DNA of 64,000 nucleotides from Sabethes cyaneus (Eukaryota > Arthropoda > Insecta > Diptera > Culicidae), in assembly GCF_943734655.1 (NCBI RefSeq), contig NC_071354.1, positions 46,802,044-46,866,043 of the forward strand, in the 5' to 3' direction. Under the pieces are notes generated by a model. It did not search any database, was not told the origin of the DNA, and was given only the letters and a program-made list of their open reading frames with translations. Positions 12,097 to 23,506 of this stretch are shown one piece after another. The translations under genes were made by a program, and so were the position numbers. Positions within the stretch are counted from its first letter, which is position 1. Every line of letters starts with the position of its first letter.

Positions 12097-12622
12097 TTCG
12101 ATGTAGTATCACTATTCACCTGCATTCCACGCGAGCTGGTAATACGTACAATCTTTCAACGGTGGGAAAGTATCAAAGTGAATACCAACATAAACCTAGA
12201 CTTGTTTCTCGAAATAGTTACGTTTTGTTTAGAATGTAGCTACTTTTCGTATAAAGGAAAATATGTCAAGCAGATATTCGGAACTGCAATGGGAAATCCG
12301 ATCTCACCCACTGTTGCTGATCTAGTTATGGAAACGCTCTTAGAAAACGTGATCAAAGAGATACGTTGCGAAATACCTGTTGTAAAAAAGTACGTGGATG
12401 ATCTTTTCCTGGTTGTACCAGCAGACAAGGTAGAAGAGATTCTTGACACATTCAACCGATATAACAGCAACCTACAATTCACCTGTGAGAAAGAACAGAA
12501 TAGGAGACTTCCTTTTCTCGACATGGTTGTAATTCGTCAACCAGATCAATCAATTAAGACTGAATGGTACTGCAAGCCCATGGCATCGGGTCGTTTCATT
12601 GACTACTTTTCGACGCATCCAT
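12097..12622 (+). pseudogene. Penelope-like reverse transcriptase, C-terminal part
   Basis: The reading opens at FDVVSLFTCIP, the motif A region of Penelope RTs, and runs through GTAMGNPISPTVADLVME (motif B) and KYVDDLFLV (motif C with catalytic YVDD). It continues through FTCEKEQNRRLPFLDMVV and WYCKPMASGRFIDYFSTHP, both typical of the thumb side. The fingers and everything upstream are missing. The frame enters the inserted TIR element after HPL and stops by chance shortly after. Confidence 0.9.
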
Positions 12623-12624
12623 TA

Positions 12625-13908
12625 CCCAAGTAACACTTGCAACATGTTTTTTAGAAAAATATTCAGAAAACAGTTGCATTTAAATTATAAATAAGTTTCA
12701 TGGAAAACAAGATGTTATAAAAATGTTTTATTTCTAACGCCGATGTTTTCAGCCAGAATGACAGGTTAAAGTTGCATTTCGGTTGTAAAGCTAAGTTTTT
12801 ATTGAACATTTACAACTGAGTATTCGCGACTACGAAAGTAAAAGAGATTTCTAAATCTGTTCGCACTCACACGAAACCCGGTGCCGAATTGTCAAAACTT
12901 ACGTGAAAACAAAAGCAAAATTACTTCCTTCTCTTTTTTTCTCACACAAAAATCAAACCAATATCAGCAACTTCGTAGTGGCGAATTGCCGGCATTGAAC
13001 AGCGGCGAAGCGATGACAATGAGTACAGCACAGATCCATAATTTTGACACATTTTCGCAACATTGCAATATTTTATTGAGCTTAAATGCTCCAGTTTATG
13101 AGTATTCTGGGTATTTTTTGAGCGCAATTTAAGTTCTTTCACAAATAAAAATTAACTGTGAATCAGTTGTAAGTTAACGCGAAACAAAATGCATACAGTA
13201 AAGCTTTTTATTGGTTTCGAATTTTTCGGTTATCGGTGTGGTCATTTGAACGCAATCTTGTATAAACATGGCCGATGACTGCGCCAAAATATAATGTAAT
13301 AGATCATTATTTTTGTTTCGTAGAATGATTTTATATATACAAGGGACATATAACATAATTAATATAAAATATCCCGCCGGTTTTCAAAGAGATTAGCATG
13401 TTTTGTGAGATTGTCAAAAAATGATATTTATTTCGATTCCACTCAACTTTTGCTTATAAAAGTAAATCTTGAGCGCATCAATTTTTCGGAAGTAGCATGG
13501 CAAAGTTTACGATAAATTTAAAATTGCACTTTAGTTTGGGTTATTTGAAGGCTACAATGTTGCTTTGAGTGATTGATGAATTACCGAAATATAACTTTAG
13601 CCATTTTATCTTGCGAAAAATGTCTGTCATTATTTGCTTGTAAATGTAAATATAACTTCAGGGAAATATCAGAAAAAAAAATTCCTGTCAACAGCGCGAT
13701 TAAGCTTTTCAGTTGGTAGTACAAAAACCATGCAACGCATAGGCGTCACTTTGAAATATTTCACAAACATGTTACATTTTAGCTCGTTTCTTGTGCTGTT
13801 TCAGTGTTAATCCGGTCGTAATTAAGAATGTGGAAACGAAAGGTTAGCAATTCGATTTGTTTTAAATCCGTTGTCAATTCTTATTTAAAACCAAGTGTGT
13901 TACTTGGG
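12625..13908. mobile_element. 1.28-kb TIR element inside the Penelope-like element
   Basis: Ends are CCCAAGTAACAC and, inverted, GTGTTACTTGGG, flanked by TA at 12623-12624 and 13909-13910. Removing the element with one TA restores a continuous Penelope frame (HPL then HMKTNMVNN), which supports the boundaries. The interior is AT-rich with no transposase. The terminal CCCAAGTAACA is shared with the element at 19987-21757, but the interiors differ. Confidence 0.85.
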
Positions 13909-13910
13909 TA

Positions 13911-14726
13911 CATATGAAGACTAACATGGTAAACAACTTCATCCGTCGAGTGCGAGAATTCAGTACAAACCTGACCAAAGAAACTACAAACGAGATAATT
14001 AAACAACAGCTAAAAATCAACCACTATCCCACAACATTCATTCATCGTTGCCTCAACAGCACTGCATCGCGAGCCGTTGTTGTTCCAGCACAGTCACCCG
14101 AACCAATCATCTACAAACCGTTGATCTACGTGGAAAAACTGACCAGCCGTTTAAAAAAGACGTTTCGGACTGATTTTCCCAACATCAGTTTAGCAACAAG
14201 AAACGAATTCACAATAAAAAAACTGTTTACAAACACAAAAGACAATATTCCAACAGAAATGAAAACGAATGTTATCTATCGCATTCCGTGCCGGGGTTGT
14301 CAGGCCAGCTATGTCGGATTAACTTCAAATCAGCTAAAAAAACGCATCAGCAACCATCGATCGAACATCAAGCAGATGGAAGCGCTCATCGATGCAACAA
14401 GCCGAAGTAATCCAACTATCACCCACGAACTAAGTAACCTGAGGGAAAAAACTGCTTTACTTGCGCACTGCATAGACACCCGACACCGTTTTGCACTAGA
14501 TGATACCAGAGTAGTGGATCAACATCGTCGCCAAACAGCACTGCCGATTTTGGAAGTTTGTCACATTACAAACACCGACCATACAGTCAATAAGCGATCA
14601 GATGTTGACTGTCTCAGTTCCACATACGCTGCTATTCTACACACGATCAAAACTACCAAATCAAAACAAGCATCTCACTCAACACGCACACACAGAACAA
14701 CAAGCAGCAACAACAGCATACAATAG
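13911..14726 (+). pseudogene. Penelope-like GIY-YIG endonuclease
   Basis: The 270-codon frame continues the Penelope ORF. The nuclease region shows IYRIPCRGC (121-129) with a CxxC pair, SYVGLTSNQLKKRISNH (132-148) with the Tyr, Lys/Arg and His of the GIY-YIG core, and a later PILEVCHI (211-218) with the conserved Glu. LAHCIDTRHRF (183-193) contains the family's H-xx-xTxH-like block. This nuclease nicks the target for Penelope integration. The domain looks complete, but the element cannot work because its RT is truncated. Confidence 0.88.
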
Positions 14727-15174
14727 CCTTTCACGTACAATATCCAATCTACACAGTAGCCATAGCCAAGCAGTGTGCCGATTTAGCCAGGGTGTATGTT
14801 TAAACGATCCGCCAAAATTTCGTTCAGATACAGTGAGTTTTACAGTTGTTCGGCATTTAATGAAAAATCGATATTAAAATAAGTTTTTTTAATAACAAAA
14901 TTACATTTTTAAGCTCGGTTAATGCTAGTATTGCAAGTAGATGTGACTAGTTTAAGCCTTCAACAGAAGCCACCAGACAAAAGACGATACGTGGTTCTGT
15001 ATGATGTTCATTGTTTTATGTAAAAATTAAATGTTAATCATGTTTTCATGTTGTAGAACCCCTTGAAAAAGATGTCAAATACATCGAAACGTCGGGCATA
15101 GAAAAAATATAGTGTCGTTTTGCTTTGCCAATTGACTGTCCAGCCGGAAAAAAAAAAAAAAAAAACCAAATTCG
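14727..15174 (+). other. Penelope-like 3' untranslated region
   Basis: Non-coding tail of the Penelope-like element. It includes a CATCGAAACGTCGGGC motif near 15080 and the poly(A) run at 15148-15165, then joins the duplicated target. No gene is present. Confidence 0.7.
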
Positions 15175-15175
15175 C

Positions 15176-16936
15176 AAAATGATTGGTTTGATGGGGAATG
15201 CCAACAAGCGGTAGAGGAGAAAAAAAACGCTTGGAAAAATTATCTAAGTATTGCCACTAGAGAGAACCTGGCCAAGTACCGACGAGCTAGGAACCAGCTG
15301 ACCACGATCCTGAGGAGGAAAAAGCGCCAGAAGGAGGACAGAGATCGTGAAGAATTAGAGCAACTATTCCGAGCTAATGAAACGCGCAAGTTTTATGAGA
15401 AGGTGAACCAAACTCGGAAGGGCTACACACCGAAACCTGACATGTGTAGGGACGAGAGAGGGAATCTAATTACAAACGAGCGCGAGGTGGTCGACAGGTG
15501 GAAGCAGTTCTTCGATGAACACCTCAATGGCGAAGTTGCAGAAGGAGGCGGAACGGAAATTAACCTAGGAGCGCCCATGGAAGATAGTGATGTCCTAGCA
15601 CCTGATCTCCAAGAAGTCAAACGAGAAATCAGGTTGCTGAAGACCAATAAAGCCGCTGGGAAGGACCGCCTACCGGCAGAGCTTTATAAACATGGCGGGG
15701 AAACGCTAGCAAAGGCTCTACACTGGGTTATTTCGAGGATTTGGGAGGAGGAAAAGCTACCGGAGGAATGGATGGAAGGAGTGGTTTGTCCCATCTACAA
15801 AAAGGGTGATCGGCTAGACTGCTGCAACTATCGCGGTATTACGCTGGTAAACGCCGCCTACAAGGTACTCTCCCAGATCCTGTTACGCTGTCACCGATAG
15901 CACAAGGTTTCGTAGGGAATTATCAGGCGGGTTTCATAAGGGCTCGCGCAACTACGGACCAAATTTTTACTATCCGACAGATCTTGCAGAAATGTCGGGA
16001 GTACAACGTGCCCACGCATCACATCTTTATCGATTTCAAAGCAGCATACGATACAGTCGATCGAGACAAGCTATGGCAGATAATGCACGAATACGGTTTT
16101 CCGGACAAACTGACGCGACTGATCAGAGCTACATTGGATCGAGTGATGTGTTTCGTACGCATCTCTGGGACACTCTCGAGTCCCTTCGAGACGCGACGAG
16201 GGTTGAGACAAGGTGACGGTCTATCCTGCATGCTGTTCAACATCGCTCTTGAGGGGGTGATCCGACGAGCGGGCATTGAAACGAGAGGCACGATTTTTAC
16301 CAAGAGTAGCCAACTTCTAGGCTTTGCAGATGACTTCGATATCATAGCCAGGAACTATGCGACGGCGGAGGCAATCTACGCCAGACTGAAAGCGGAGTCT
16401 AGGAGAATTGGGCTAAAAATAAATGCGTCGAAGACCAAATACATGAAAGGAAGAGGCTCAAAGGAAACAAATGCGCGCCTCCCACGGACGGTAACCGTTG
16501 ACGGCGACGAACTAGAAGTGGTAGAAGAGTTCGTGTATTTGGGATCGCTGGTGACCGCGGACAACAACACTAGTAAGGAGATCCAGCGGCGCATCCAAGC
16601 GGGAAATCGGGCCTACTTTGCCCTTCGTAAAACGCTACGATCAGGAAGCATACGCCGCCGCACGAAGCTAACAATGTACAAAACTCTTATTAGACCGGTT
16701 GTTCTTTATGGACTTGAAGCCGTGACGCTGCTTACGGAGGACATACGCGCCCTTGCCGTGCTTGAGCGGAAAGTGCTGCGGACGATATTTGGCGGAGTAC
16801 AAACTGAAAGCGGAGAGTGGCGGAGGCGTATGAATCACGAGCTACAGGCACTGCTTGGGGAGACTCCCATCGTACAACTAGCGAAAGTTAGCAGGCTACG
16901 GTGGGCCGGACACGTCGTAAGGATGCCGGACGACAG
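15176..16936 (+). pseudogene. RTE LINE reverse transcriptase, frameshifted
   Basis: The RTE frame resumes as NDWFDGECQQAVEEKK and runs to about 15895, where a one-base shift moves it to the frame that continues as LSPIAQGFVGNYQAGF. Motif 0-2 blocks (KAAGKDRLPAELYK, VCPIYKKGD, NYRGITLVN) precede the shift. After it come motif A IFIDFKAAYD, motif B RRGLRQGDGLSCMLFNIALE and catalytic FADD, then the thumb and the LRWAGHVVRMPDDS block typical of RTE C-termini. The last codons are cut by the solo LTR at 16937 and continue at 18967. FADD in place of the common YADD is within the known range. Confidence 0.9.
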
Positions 16937-18962
16937 TGTAACCTTCGTTTACATATTTTTTATAAAATTAACTCTGCCAATTTAACATGCTTTTTTCAAT
17001 GTGCTCATAATTCCCAATCCAAATTTCCTAAGTCCATCTCTGAGCAAGCTGTCGACTGTGTGATTGATAGCGCTCCAAACCTTCGGGTGGAGCGGTCACT
17101 CACGCGGGTAAGCTTGTTCGGGCATATCTAAAACAACCTGAGTAAGCTGTCTACTGAGTGGGTGATAACCCTCCAAGTCTCTCGCTTTGCGAGGGGCGGA
17201 CGGGTCACTTAGGAAAGCTCTCTCAGGCATAGTTCAACAGGTTTGAGTTAGCAGTCAACGAGGTGAGTGATATCCCTCCAAGTCTGTTGCAGTGCGACCG
17301 GGACGGACGGATCACTCACTTCGGATAGCTCTCTCAATTATCTGCCAGAGAAACGGTGATGCGATCGACTGGGTGAGTTATATCCCTCCACGTCTGGCGT
17401 CTCTCGTCTGGGACGGAGCGGTAACTCTCTCGGGAAGGCCTTTTCAAATACAACCAGAAGATTCCTCTGTAAGTGGGATAACCCTCCACGTCCCCGATAG
17501 ACGGAGGGGTCCCCCCCCCCCACAGGGTTGCCCACAGATACCATGAGAAACACAACCAAGGTATTCAGAGCCATAGGGTATTATACAGTAAATAATGGTT
17601 GCCAGGACAAAAGATTGTTAGAAATTGAAAAACTTTTAAAGATTCAATTTTTAACTGACCGAACTTATAAAAGGGCTCAGGCTCGATAAACATATCATTT
17701 GATGTTTGGAAAAGTAAACGATAATAGTGCGCGAGAATCGTTTTGTCCGTTACTATTTTAAAAATATATTTATATTGATTTGATTATTGTCGGTGAGATA
17801 AAAAGGAAGATTTTGTCGTGTGTTGTGTAAAGTTAAAAGGACTAAACTAGGTAATTGTCAAGTGGTTAAAAAAAGTGTATTGTGGAAAGTAAAAAGTCTA
17901 TTGTAAAATCTATTGTTTATTCTAGTGTTAAGCTATAAAAACACAGAAAGAGCTAAAAGCGAACAATTTACAAACACGTAACGAAGAAACAAACGTGGAT
18001 AAAAAGAATTATAAAAGTAATAGTGCCGATATACAAGGAAGAAAAAAGGTAAAAATAGTTTTAAGCAAATTATAAAATGTGCAAAAGTAAACTAAGGCTG
18101 GTGTAGGAAAAACTAAGGCTGGTGTGTGAAAAAGGCTAATATCCCTCGAAAAGGTCCTCGAGGGACCTTTTATTCTTGGACTATTTCACAGGCGCAGAAC
18201 ATCAGCGCTAGCAACTGTACCCAGTGAGCCTGCGTGCCCGTCAGCATTCGGCGCAGAGCGAGTGAATCGGTGTTCTTGGCCGTTGGATCGTTTGGTACAG
18301 GCCGAGTCGCAATACCATCCGGTGTCTACTGCTGACCGTACCCACCGCAAAAGCCTCCCTGCGGCTAATTCAACATATCTGCAATTCGAACACCCTTGCT
18401 TTTGGTAACGTAGCTGTTGATACACTCATTGCGGGACGAGAACAATACCCCGTACCATCAAGCTACGGTGGCCGAGGCCACTTTGACCACATTAACATCT
18501 AAATTGCCGTGTGTGGAAAAACCGTCGTCGGTGTTGAGAGGAGAAGGTCGTTCCACCAGCCTTAGATAAGCAAGTAACCTAGATTTAAGCCAAAATTGTC
18601 GGGAGAGGGCAAATAAACCTGTAAATTGTATACATAATCTAGAGTTTTACCAACAGCGTCACCGTCCTCTAATTTTATCTTCACCTTCATTGTGAATTTC
18701 GTTTGCGAGCTCGAAAGGAGTTTCAGTCCTGGTCGTTTATTTTTCTTCTGAAGTGTGACCCGATTATAAACTCGATCATTGTGTTTCTGGTAGCATTATT
18801 CATCGTGATATTATCCTAATTGTTGGTTGATTTCCATCGGTTTCTGTTTGCGACGGAAACACTTATTGTATTGAGGAATAGCCGTGACGCACAACCGTTT
18901 CTATCCGTTTTAGCACCATTACCCTTCCCTTCCCTTCCCGCTGAGCAGTTTGTAGGGTAACA
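16937..18962. mobile_element. Solo LTR of an LTR retrotransposon (2.03 kb)
   Basis: The block starts TGTAACC and ends GGGTAACA, the TG...CA form of retroviral-type LTRs, and is flanked by ACAG at 16933-16936 and 18963-18966. The RTE frame reads through when the block and one ACAG are removed (DDS then ATKTVLFNNPTGTRN). A 4-base duplication suits a Ty3/gypsy-type integrase. No gag or pol is present, so it is a solo LTR left by recombination. It contains five tandem hairpin units, a perfect 9-bp stem at 18149-18171 and an AATAAA near 18610 that could serve for polyadenylation. The strand of transcription is not fixed by the data. Confidence 0.8.
17031..17560. repeat. Five degenerate about 105-bp tandem units with stem potential
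   Basis: Each unit carries GTGAGTGATAxCCCTCCA-like sequence, a GC-rich middle and a GGACGGAxGG(A/G)TCACTC closing arm. The closing arm complements the opening one, so every unit can fold into a stem. Units begin near 17040, 17143, 17245, 17360 and 17468. The last one ends in a run of C at about 17510-17522. The array sits in the first third of the LTR. Confidence 0.7.
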
Positions 18963-18966
18963 ACAG

Positions 18967-19165
18967 TGCGACGAAAACGGTCCTCTTCAACAACCCCACC
19001 GGCACCAGGAACAGGGGGGCCCAACGTGCACGATGGCTCGACCAGGTCGAAAGCGATTTGCGACTTCTGAGACGACCAGGAAATTAGCGACGAGTGGCCC
19101 AAGACCGAGTTGAATGGAGACGAGTGCTTGAAACAGCACGAGCCACCCCGGCTCTATGCTGCTGA
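18967..19165 (+). pseudogene. RTE LINE C-terminus and 3' tail
   Basis: Read with a correction for the LTR, the peptide is TKTVLFNNPTGTRNRGAQ followed by RARWLDQVESDLR, the conserved end of RTE polyproteins, and then decays with in-frame stops. The 3' end has GAAGAAGAAGAA, the short tandem tail typical of this clade. It confirms that the LTR entered the last part of the RTE ORF. Confidence 0.85.
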
Positions 19166-19998
19166 AGAAGAAGAATTTATTCGTGTAATTACTAGGACAA
19201 TTTGGGTCTAAATGAATACTTAAAAGTTACTTAATTGTTTCTATTTACATTGTCAAGTGCACGAATTCGCTAGCGATAAATGCGTGATGGTTCGTCAAAA
19301 ATAAAAAGGTCAGCAAAGCAGTTGAATTGTCTGATCATGGAAGCGATGGGAGAGTTGGCAGCATATTGCGTTGAATAGGAGTCTTCCTGTAGAATCATTC
19401 TAGGTCGTAAGACTCTTGAAGGTGCGTAGCGTCCGATTTGCGATAGGATGTCCGGTGCATCATATTCGCCAGTTAAAAGCTTGCAGACAAACGACGATTG
19501 CGAAACCTCTCTACGTCGACTTAGCGTGCTTAAACCCAACAGACGACAGCGGTCTTCGTACGGTGTTAAGTTTTGCTGATCCCTCCACGGAAGGTGACGA
19601 AGTGCATGTCGAACAAATTTTCGCTGTACGTTTTCCAGTCTGGCGAACCAGACAAACTCGTGCGGGTTCCAAACGATGCTCGCAAATTCCAGCGTTGACC
19701 ATACAATAGAGCAATAGAGAGCTTTGAAGCAGATCGGGTCATTGAATTCACCAGCAATCTTAAATATGAACCCAAGACTACGATTGGACTTGTCAACGAT
19801 GGCAGAAATGTGGGACTTCATGGTGAGTTTCTCGTCAAGTAATACTCCAAGGTCCTTCACCTGTTCTACCCTATTCAATTTTGATCCGGAAATTTCGTAA
19901 TCGAACTCTATTGCGCTTCTAGTGCGATGGAAACTGATGACGCAACATTTCTCCACACTTAGTAATAATTGATTCCTTACGCACCACCCAAGTAACAA
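19166..19998 (-). pseudogene. Jockey/CR1-type LINE, RT C-terminal region
   Basis: A 242-codon minus-strand frame encodes the end of a LINE reverse transcriptase. It has LLLSVEKCCVISFHR, the KDLGVLLDEKLTMKSHI block just after the catalytic domain, SRRREVSQSSFVCKLLTGEYD and a C-terminal tail. It begins just past where YADD should be; upstream sequence is replaced by the element at 19987. It belongs to the same family as the pieces at 0.2-0.7 and 23.9-24.7 kb. Bases 19166-19269 are its likely 3' untranslated part. Confidence 0.82.
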
Positions 19999-21757
19999 TC
20001 CAATAGCAAATTGGTCTTATTCATTTCTTGTAGTAGTTTTATCAGAGCATTTCAAAGTCTGTTTGGTTTTATAATGTTTTTCCTCAAGTGAATTTTATCT
20101 TATTTGACTAACATTTCTGAAGTATGACTGAAGGAGACTTGAAGAATCACCCATAAAACTAAATTATCAATAAGTGTAATTCACCTTATAAGGGGGTTTA
20201 AAGGATACTTCAGTTTTGCTTAAAAACGACGCTCCTCAAAACTTAACAATAGTTTTGACAAAAACTTATGACATTCTTCTGCAGGATTCGTTTATCTTAA
20301 CAATACTGCCATAAAACTCTCTTAAAATCGTATATTCTTGAAAGAGAAATTATACCTCTTGAATAAGAACATTCTAACGTAAACAACTAATCTGTCAAAA
20401 TGGGCGTCTGAACCTGGAGAAAATTGAAGAATACAGATCTTTTAAACGAAAATTAAGCGAAAATCTGTGTAATATTATGAAAACTCTTTCATATGAACAA
20501 TCAGCGAAGTCACAAAACAATAAAGATCTCAGGACTAACTGAACTAGCGAAGGTCAGAGCCGGTAATGATGCATTTGCCAGAGGCGGTGCGGGTTTCCTG
20601 TAGAGCTATTCGTATTTTTTAAACTAAATATAGAGTCAGATGTCTTTGTATGGAAAATGTTTGAAGGCACTGAAGCAGTTGAAGCATAATTTTTAAAATC
20701 AGTTGTACCGATTGTAAATTAAACGCTTGGAACTGACGTGCAGTCCAAACAGCACAAACAACACGTTACTTCGATACTTCGTTGATGCTTTCTTTGTTTA
20801 TACTAGAATGGTTATCTTGCAAAAACTTGGTGCCCTCAAGTAATTCAAACAATTCTTATTCAAGCGCAACTAGTCTTCTACAAGAATATGATGAACTTAT
20901 CGCACTCTTGGAAAAATTTTCTTTGTCTTGTGCAAGAAATGTTAGTCTAATAAGCGCTTTCGGGTTGATTTGGATAAAACCATTGAAAAAATGGCGAACA
21001 GGGCTATTTTGATTACTTTTGAAATTGTAATCAATTGCATATGGGCGCTTATAAATATGGTATTATGCACTACCATTAGTGATCTTATCTTTTTAAATAA
21101 ATGTTTAGACATATAAAAGCTTTTTTGCCACAATTAGTTAAAAATTTGGTTGCTATCAACTTCTTCATGAAATCATTATTTTTTTATTAATTTAATTTTT
21201 CAATAATCTAGCAAAAATAACTGGCGCGTTAAAATTTTCTAACTTTTATGCCACAAAACATCGACAACCCGAGCGTGGCATGAAAAATTTCTCATTTATG
21301 AGCAACAAAGCAGCTGCTTTTATCACCATTTTTATTTTCAATTTTCATTTATACCCATTTCGAAATAGCAATGTCTGTGAATGTTTATAGCTTATTATAA
21401 GCTATAATAGCTCTTGGTCAATTTAAAACATTTAAGGCTGTGAACAGTGTATGATGTCTTGCAAGTGTTCTTTGAAGAGACAACCATAAAATCATCAACA
21501 CTTGTGGCGGTTTTCTTTTTGTTTCAAGTGACTCTTGGAAGTCATTGTAAATCGATATCGATAAGAATTACAAGTTTTAAAAGGATCTTTGGAAATTTTC
21601 TTGAGAACCTTCTTTAGTGTGGGCCTCCCTCGCCTTATAAGGGTTTTATGGCTGTTCTATCGCAGTTTTGTAGAATTACAAGTTTTGAGATCGGTTTTAA
21701 GCAGCAAATGCTGGAAACCTCTTCAAGTACACCTTAAAATTGAAATTGTTACTTGGG
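19987..21757. mobile_element. Dispersed repeat A, copy 2, with 13-bp TIRs
   Basis: Perfect 13-base inverted termini CCCAAGTAACAAT...ATTGTTACTTGGG enclose the sequence that recurs at 8.26-10.78 kb and 29.03-29.97 kb. I see no clean TA flank, unlike the element at 12625, so either the flanks have changed or the target rule differs. No transposase is visible; a MITE-like non-autonomous element is the simplest reading. Confidence 0.7.
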
Positions 21758-21864
21758 ATGTAACATTTTGTTGTTCGCAGAAATATCCAGAGGTCATTGC
21801 GGCCTGCGACCTCATGGGGCGATCTAATTTGGCCCAAACCACGCCTATGCCTGGGCACCACTGA

Positions 21865-23269
21865 TCTATACCTATACAAATGGATTTCTGTCTGTCTGTC
21901 TGTCTGCCCGTATGTTCCTTATAGAATCGAAAACTATTGAACCGATCGGCGTGAAAATTTGCATAAAGGGTTTTTTAGGGCCAGGGAAGGCTCTTATGAT
22001 GGTTAGAGACCCCTCCCTCCACTAAATGGGGGGCTCCCATACAAATGAAACACAAATTTCTCCATAGTTCGAAAACTAATCAAGCAAATAGAATAAAATT
22101 TGGCATACGGAGGTTTCTGAAGGCAAGAATTTGTTCTACGGTGAATTGAAACCCCTTCCCACTTTAGGAGGTGGGGCTTCCATACAAATGAAAAACAAAT
22201 TTCCTCATAACTCCAGAACTAATCAATCAAATGGAACCAAATTTGGCATGTGGCGGTTTTTGGAGGCAAGAATTTTTTCTATGATAAATTAGGACTTTAG
22301 AAGAGACCACTTTAGAAGGGGGGGGGGCTCCCATACAAATGAAATACAAATTTCCTCATAGCTTTAGAACTAATCAAGCAAATGAAACTAAACTTGGCAT
22401 GTGGGTGTTTTGGGAGGCAAATTCTTTTTCTATGGTACATTGAGAGCCCTCCCCCCATTCAGGAGGGAAATTATGACCCCTCCCCTTTTCAGGAAAGAAA
22501 CTATGACCCCTCCCCCTATAAAAGCGGACGCTTCCATTCAAATGAAATATGTACAAATTTCCTCATAACTAGAGAACTAATCAAGCAAATAGAACCAAAT
22601 TTTGCATGTTGGGAGGTCTTGGAGGCAGGAATTTTTTTATGATGGTTTTAGTCGCCATACGCCTGTTGTAGGGGAATAAGGACACTCATACAAATAAGAC
22701 AAAAATTTTTGCGTAACTTAAAAACTAATTGAACTCGAGAAATTTTAGACTCTCCCATAAAACATTAGTCGAAAACAAGATCACCAAAAACTATCAATTA
22801 GGTTTATTTATTTTCCTAGGTCTACTGACTTCTATTACTTTCTTTGAGTTGGGTCCGAACGAGCGACAGCGAGTAAGAAGAGAATAACCCCTGCGAAATA
22901 GTACTTTCCACGAAAACATTTTCCGTGGAGTGGTACATCCCGCGTAAGGTTTTTCGCGAAATGGTATTCCGCGAAACTCTATATTCCGCGTTATGGTCAA
23001 CCGAGAAGTGGTGTTCCGCAAAACGGTATGCGGCGAAATGTTATATAATCATGGTGAATATTTTAATGCTATCCGCAATATTTGATCAGGTTAAGCAATG
23101 GGGAGAGTTGTTTTCTACTTTACTGTGAGGAAAATTTGTATATTAAACCACCCATGAACTCCTCAGAAACTTGCAAAACTCGAGATTGTGACAAAGGTCA
23201 TCCGAGATTCACGATTTATGTACAACACAGTCTAATTTGTGGCAATACGAAGTTTGTCGGGTCAGCTAG
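21865..23269 (+). mobile_element. Helitron-like non-autonomous element
   Basis: The left edge is A|TC with a TCTG microsatellite shortly after (about 21884-21907). The right edge reads ACGAAGTTTGTCGGGTCAG then CTAG|T, the CTRR-T terminus of Helitrons. There are no TIRs and no target duplication beyond A/T. The interior holds three to four units of about 130-190 bp with CCATACAAATGAAA, TTTCCTCATAACT, AACTAATCAAGCAAAT and TTGGAGGCAAGAATT blocks, and a second array around GCGAAATGGTATTCCGCGAA at 22890-23040. Related fragments lie at 3.1-3.3, 33.79-33.89 and 44.2-44.6 kb. No Rep/helicase is present. Confidence 0.7.
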
Positions 23270-23360
23270 TATACTTATAAAATTCACCGATAAAAAAATT
23301 CACCGTTAACAACATTTTATGTGATAGAATTACTATCGGATCTAGTTCAGCAGCAAAAAT

Positions 23361-23506
23361 AGATACGCGATTCTACGTTTCATAATTGTTCATAACAGCT
23401 TATTACCTACTACTAGCAACTCTATTCTCAAAAAAACGATAGTGGCAACAGGTATTGAAATCAGTAAAAAAGCAACTGAACTCTGACGACCTTCACCTTA
23501 AAGAAG
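23361..23506 (+). repeat. Repeat with inverted partner at 26.6 kb
   Basis: This block is the reverse complement of 26605-26751 with few differences. Shared words include GATTCTACGTTTCATAATTG, CAACTCTATTCT and GACCTTCACCTTAA. It is non-coding, and the class is unknown. Confidence 0.75.

Larger units (their letters stand above)
12087..15174 (+). mobile_element. 5'-truncated Penelope-like element
   Basis: Penelope-like elements encode an RT followed by a GIY-YIG endonuclease. Both occur here in order, and the sequence starts abruptly inside the RT at a FDVVSLFT motif. It ends with a poly(A) run of about 18 and a few more bases. The 11-base word CAAAATGATTG appears at 12076-12086 and again at 15175-15185, a target-site duplication, and the RTE reading frame resumes across it. 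A TIR element (12625-13908) is inserted in turn. The insertion order is therefore RTE first, then Penelope, then the TIR element. Confidence 0.9.
10782..19165 (+). mobile_element. RTE-clade LINE, near full length, broken by two insertions
   Basis: RTE elements carry one ORF with an AP-type endonuclease and a reverse transcriptase and end in short tandem repeats. Here a GC-richer 5' leader (10782-10962) is followed by endonuclease, linker and RT reading frames, then a 3' tail ending in repeated GAA near 19165. Removing the Penelope-like element (12087-15174) and the solo LTR (16937-18962) leaves roughly 3.3 kb, close to the length known for RTE elements such as mosquito JAM1. Partial copies lie at 28.68-29.02 kb and 38.99-39.74 kb. 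The coding frame carries at least one frameshift, near 15880-15900, so it is inactive. Confidence 0.85.
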
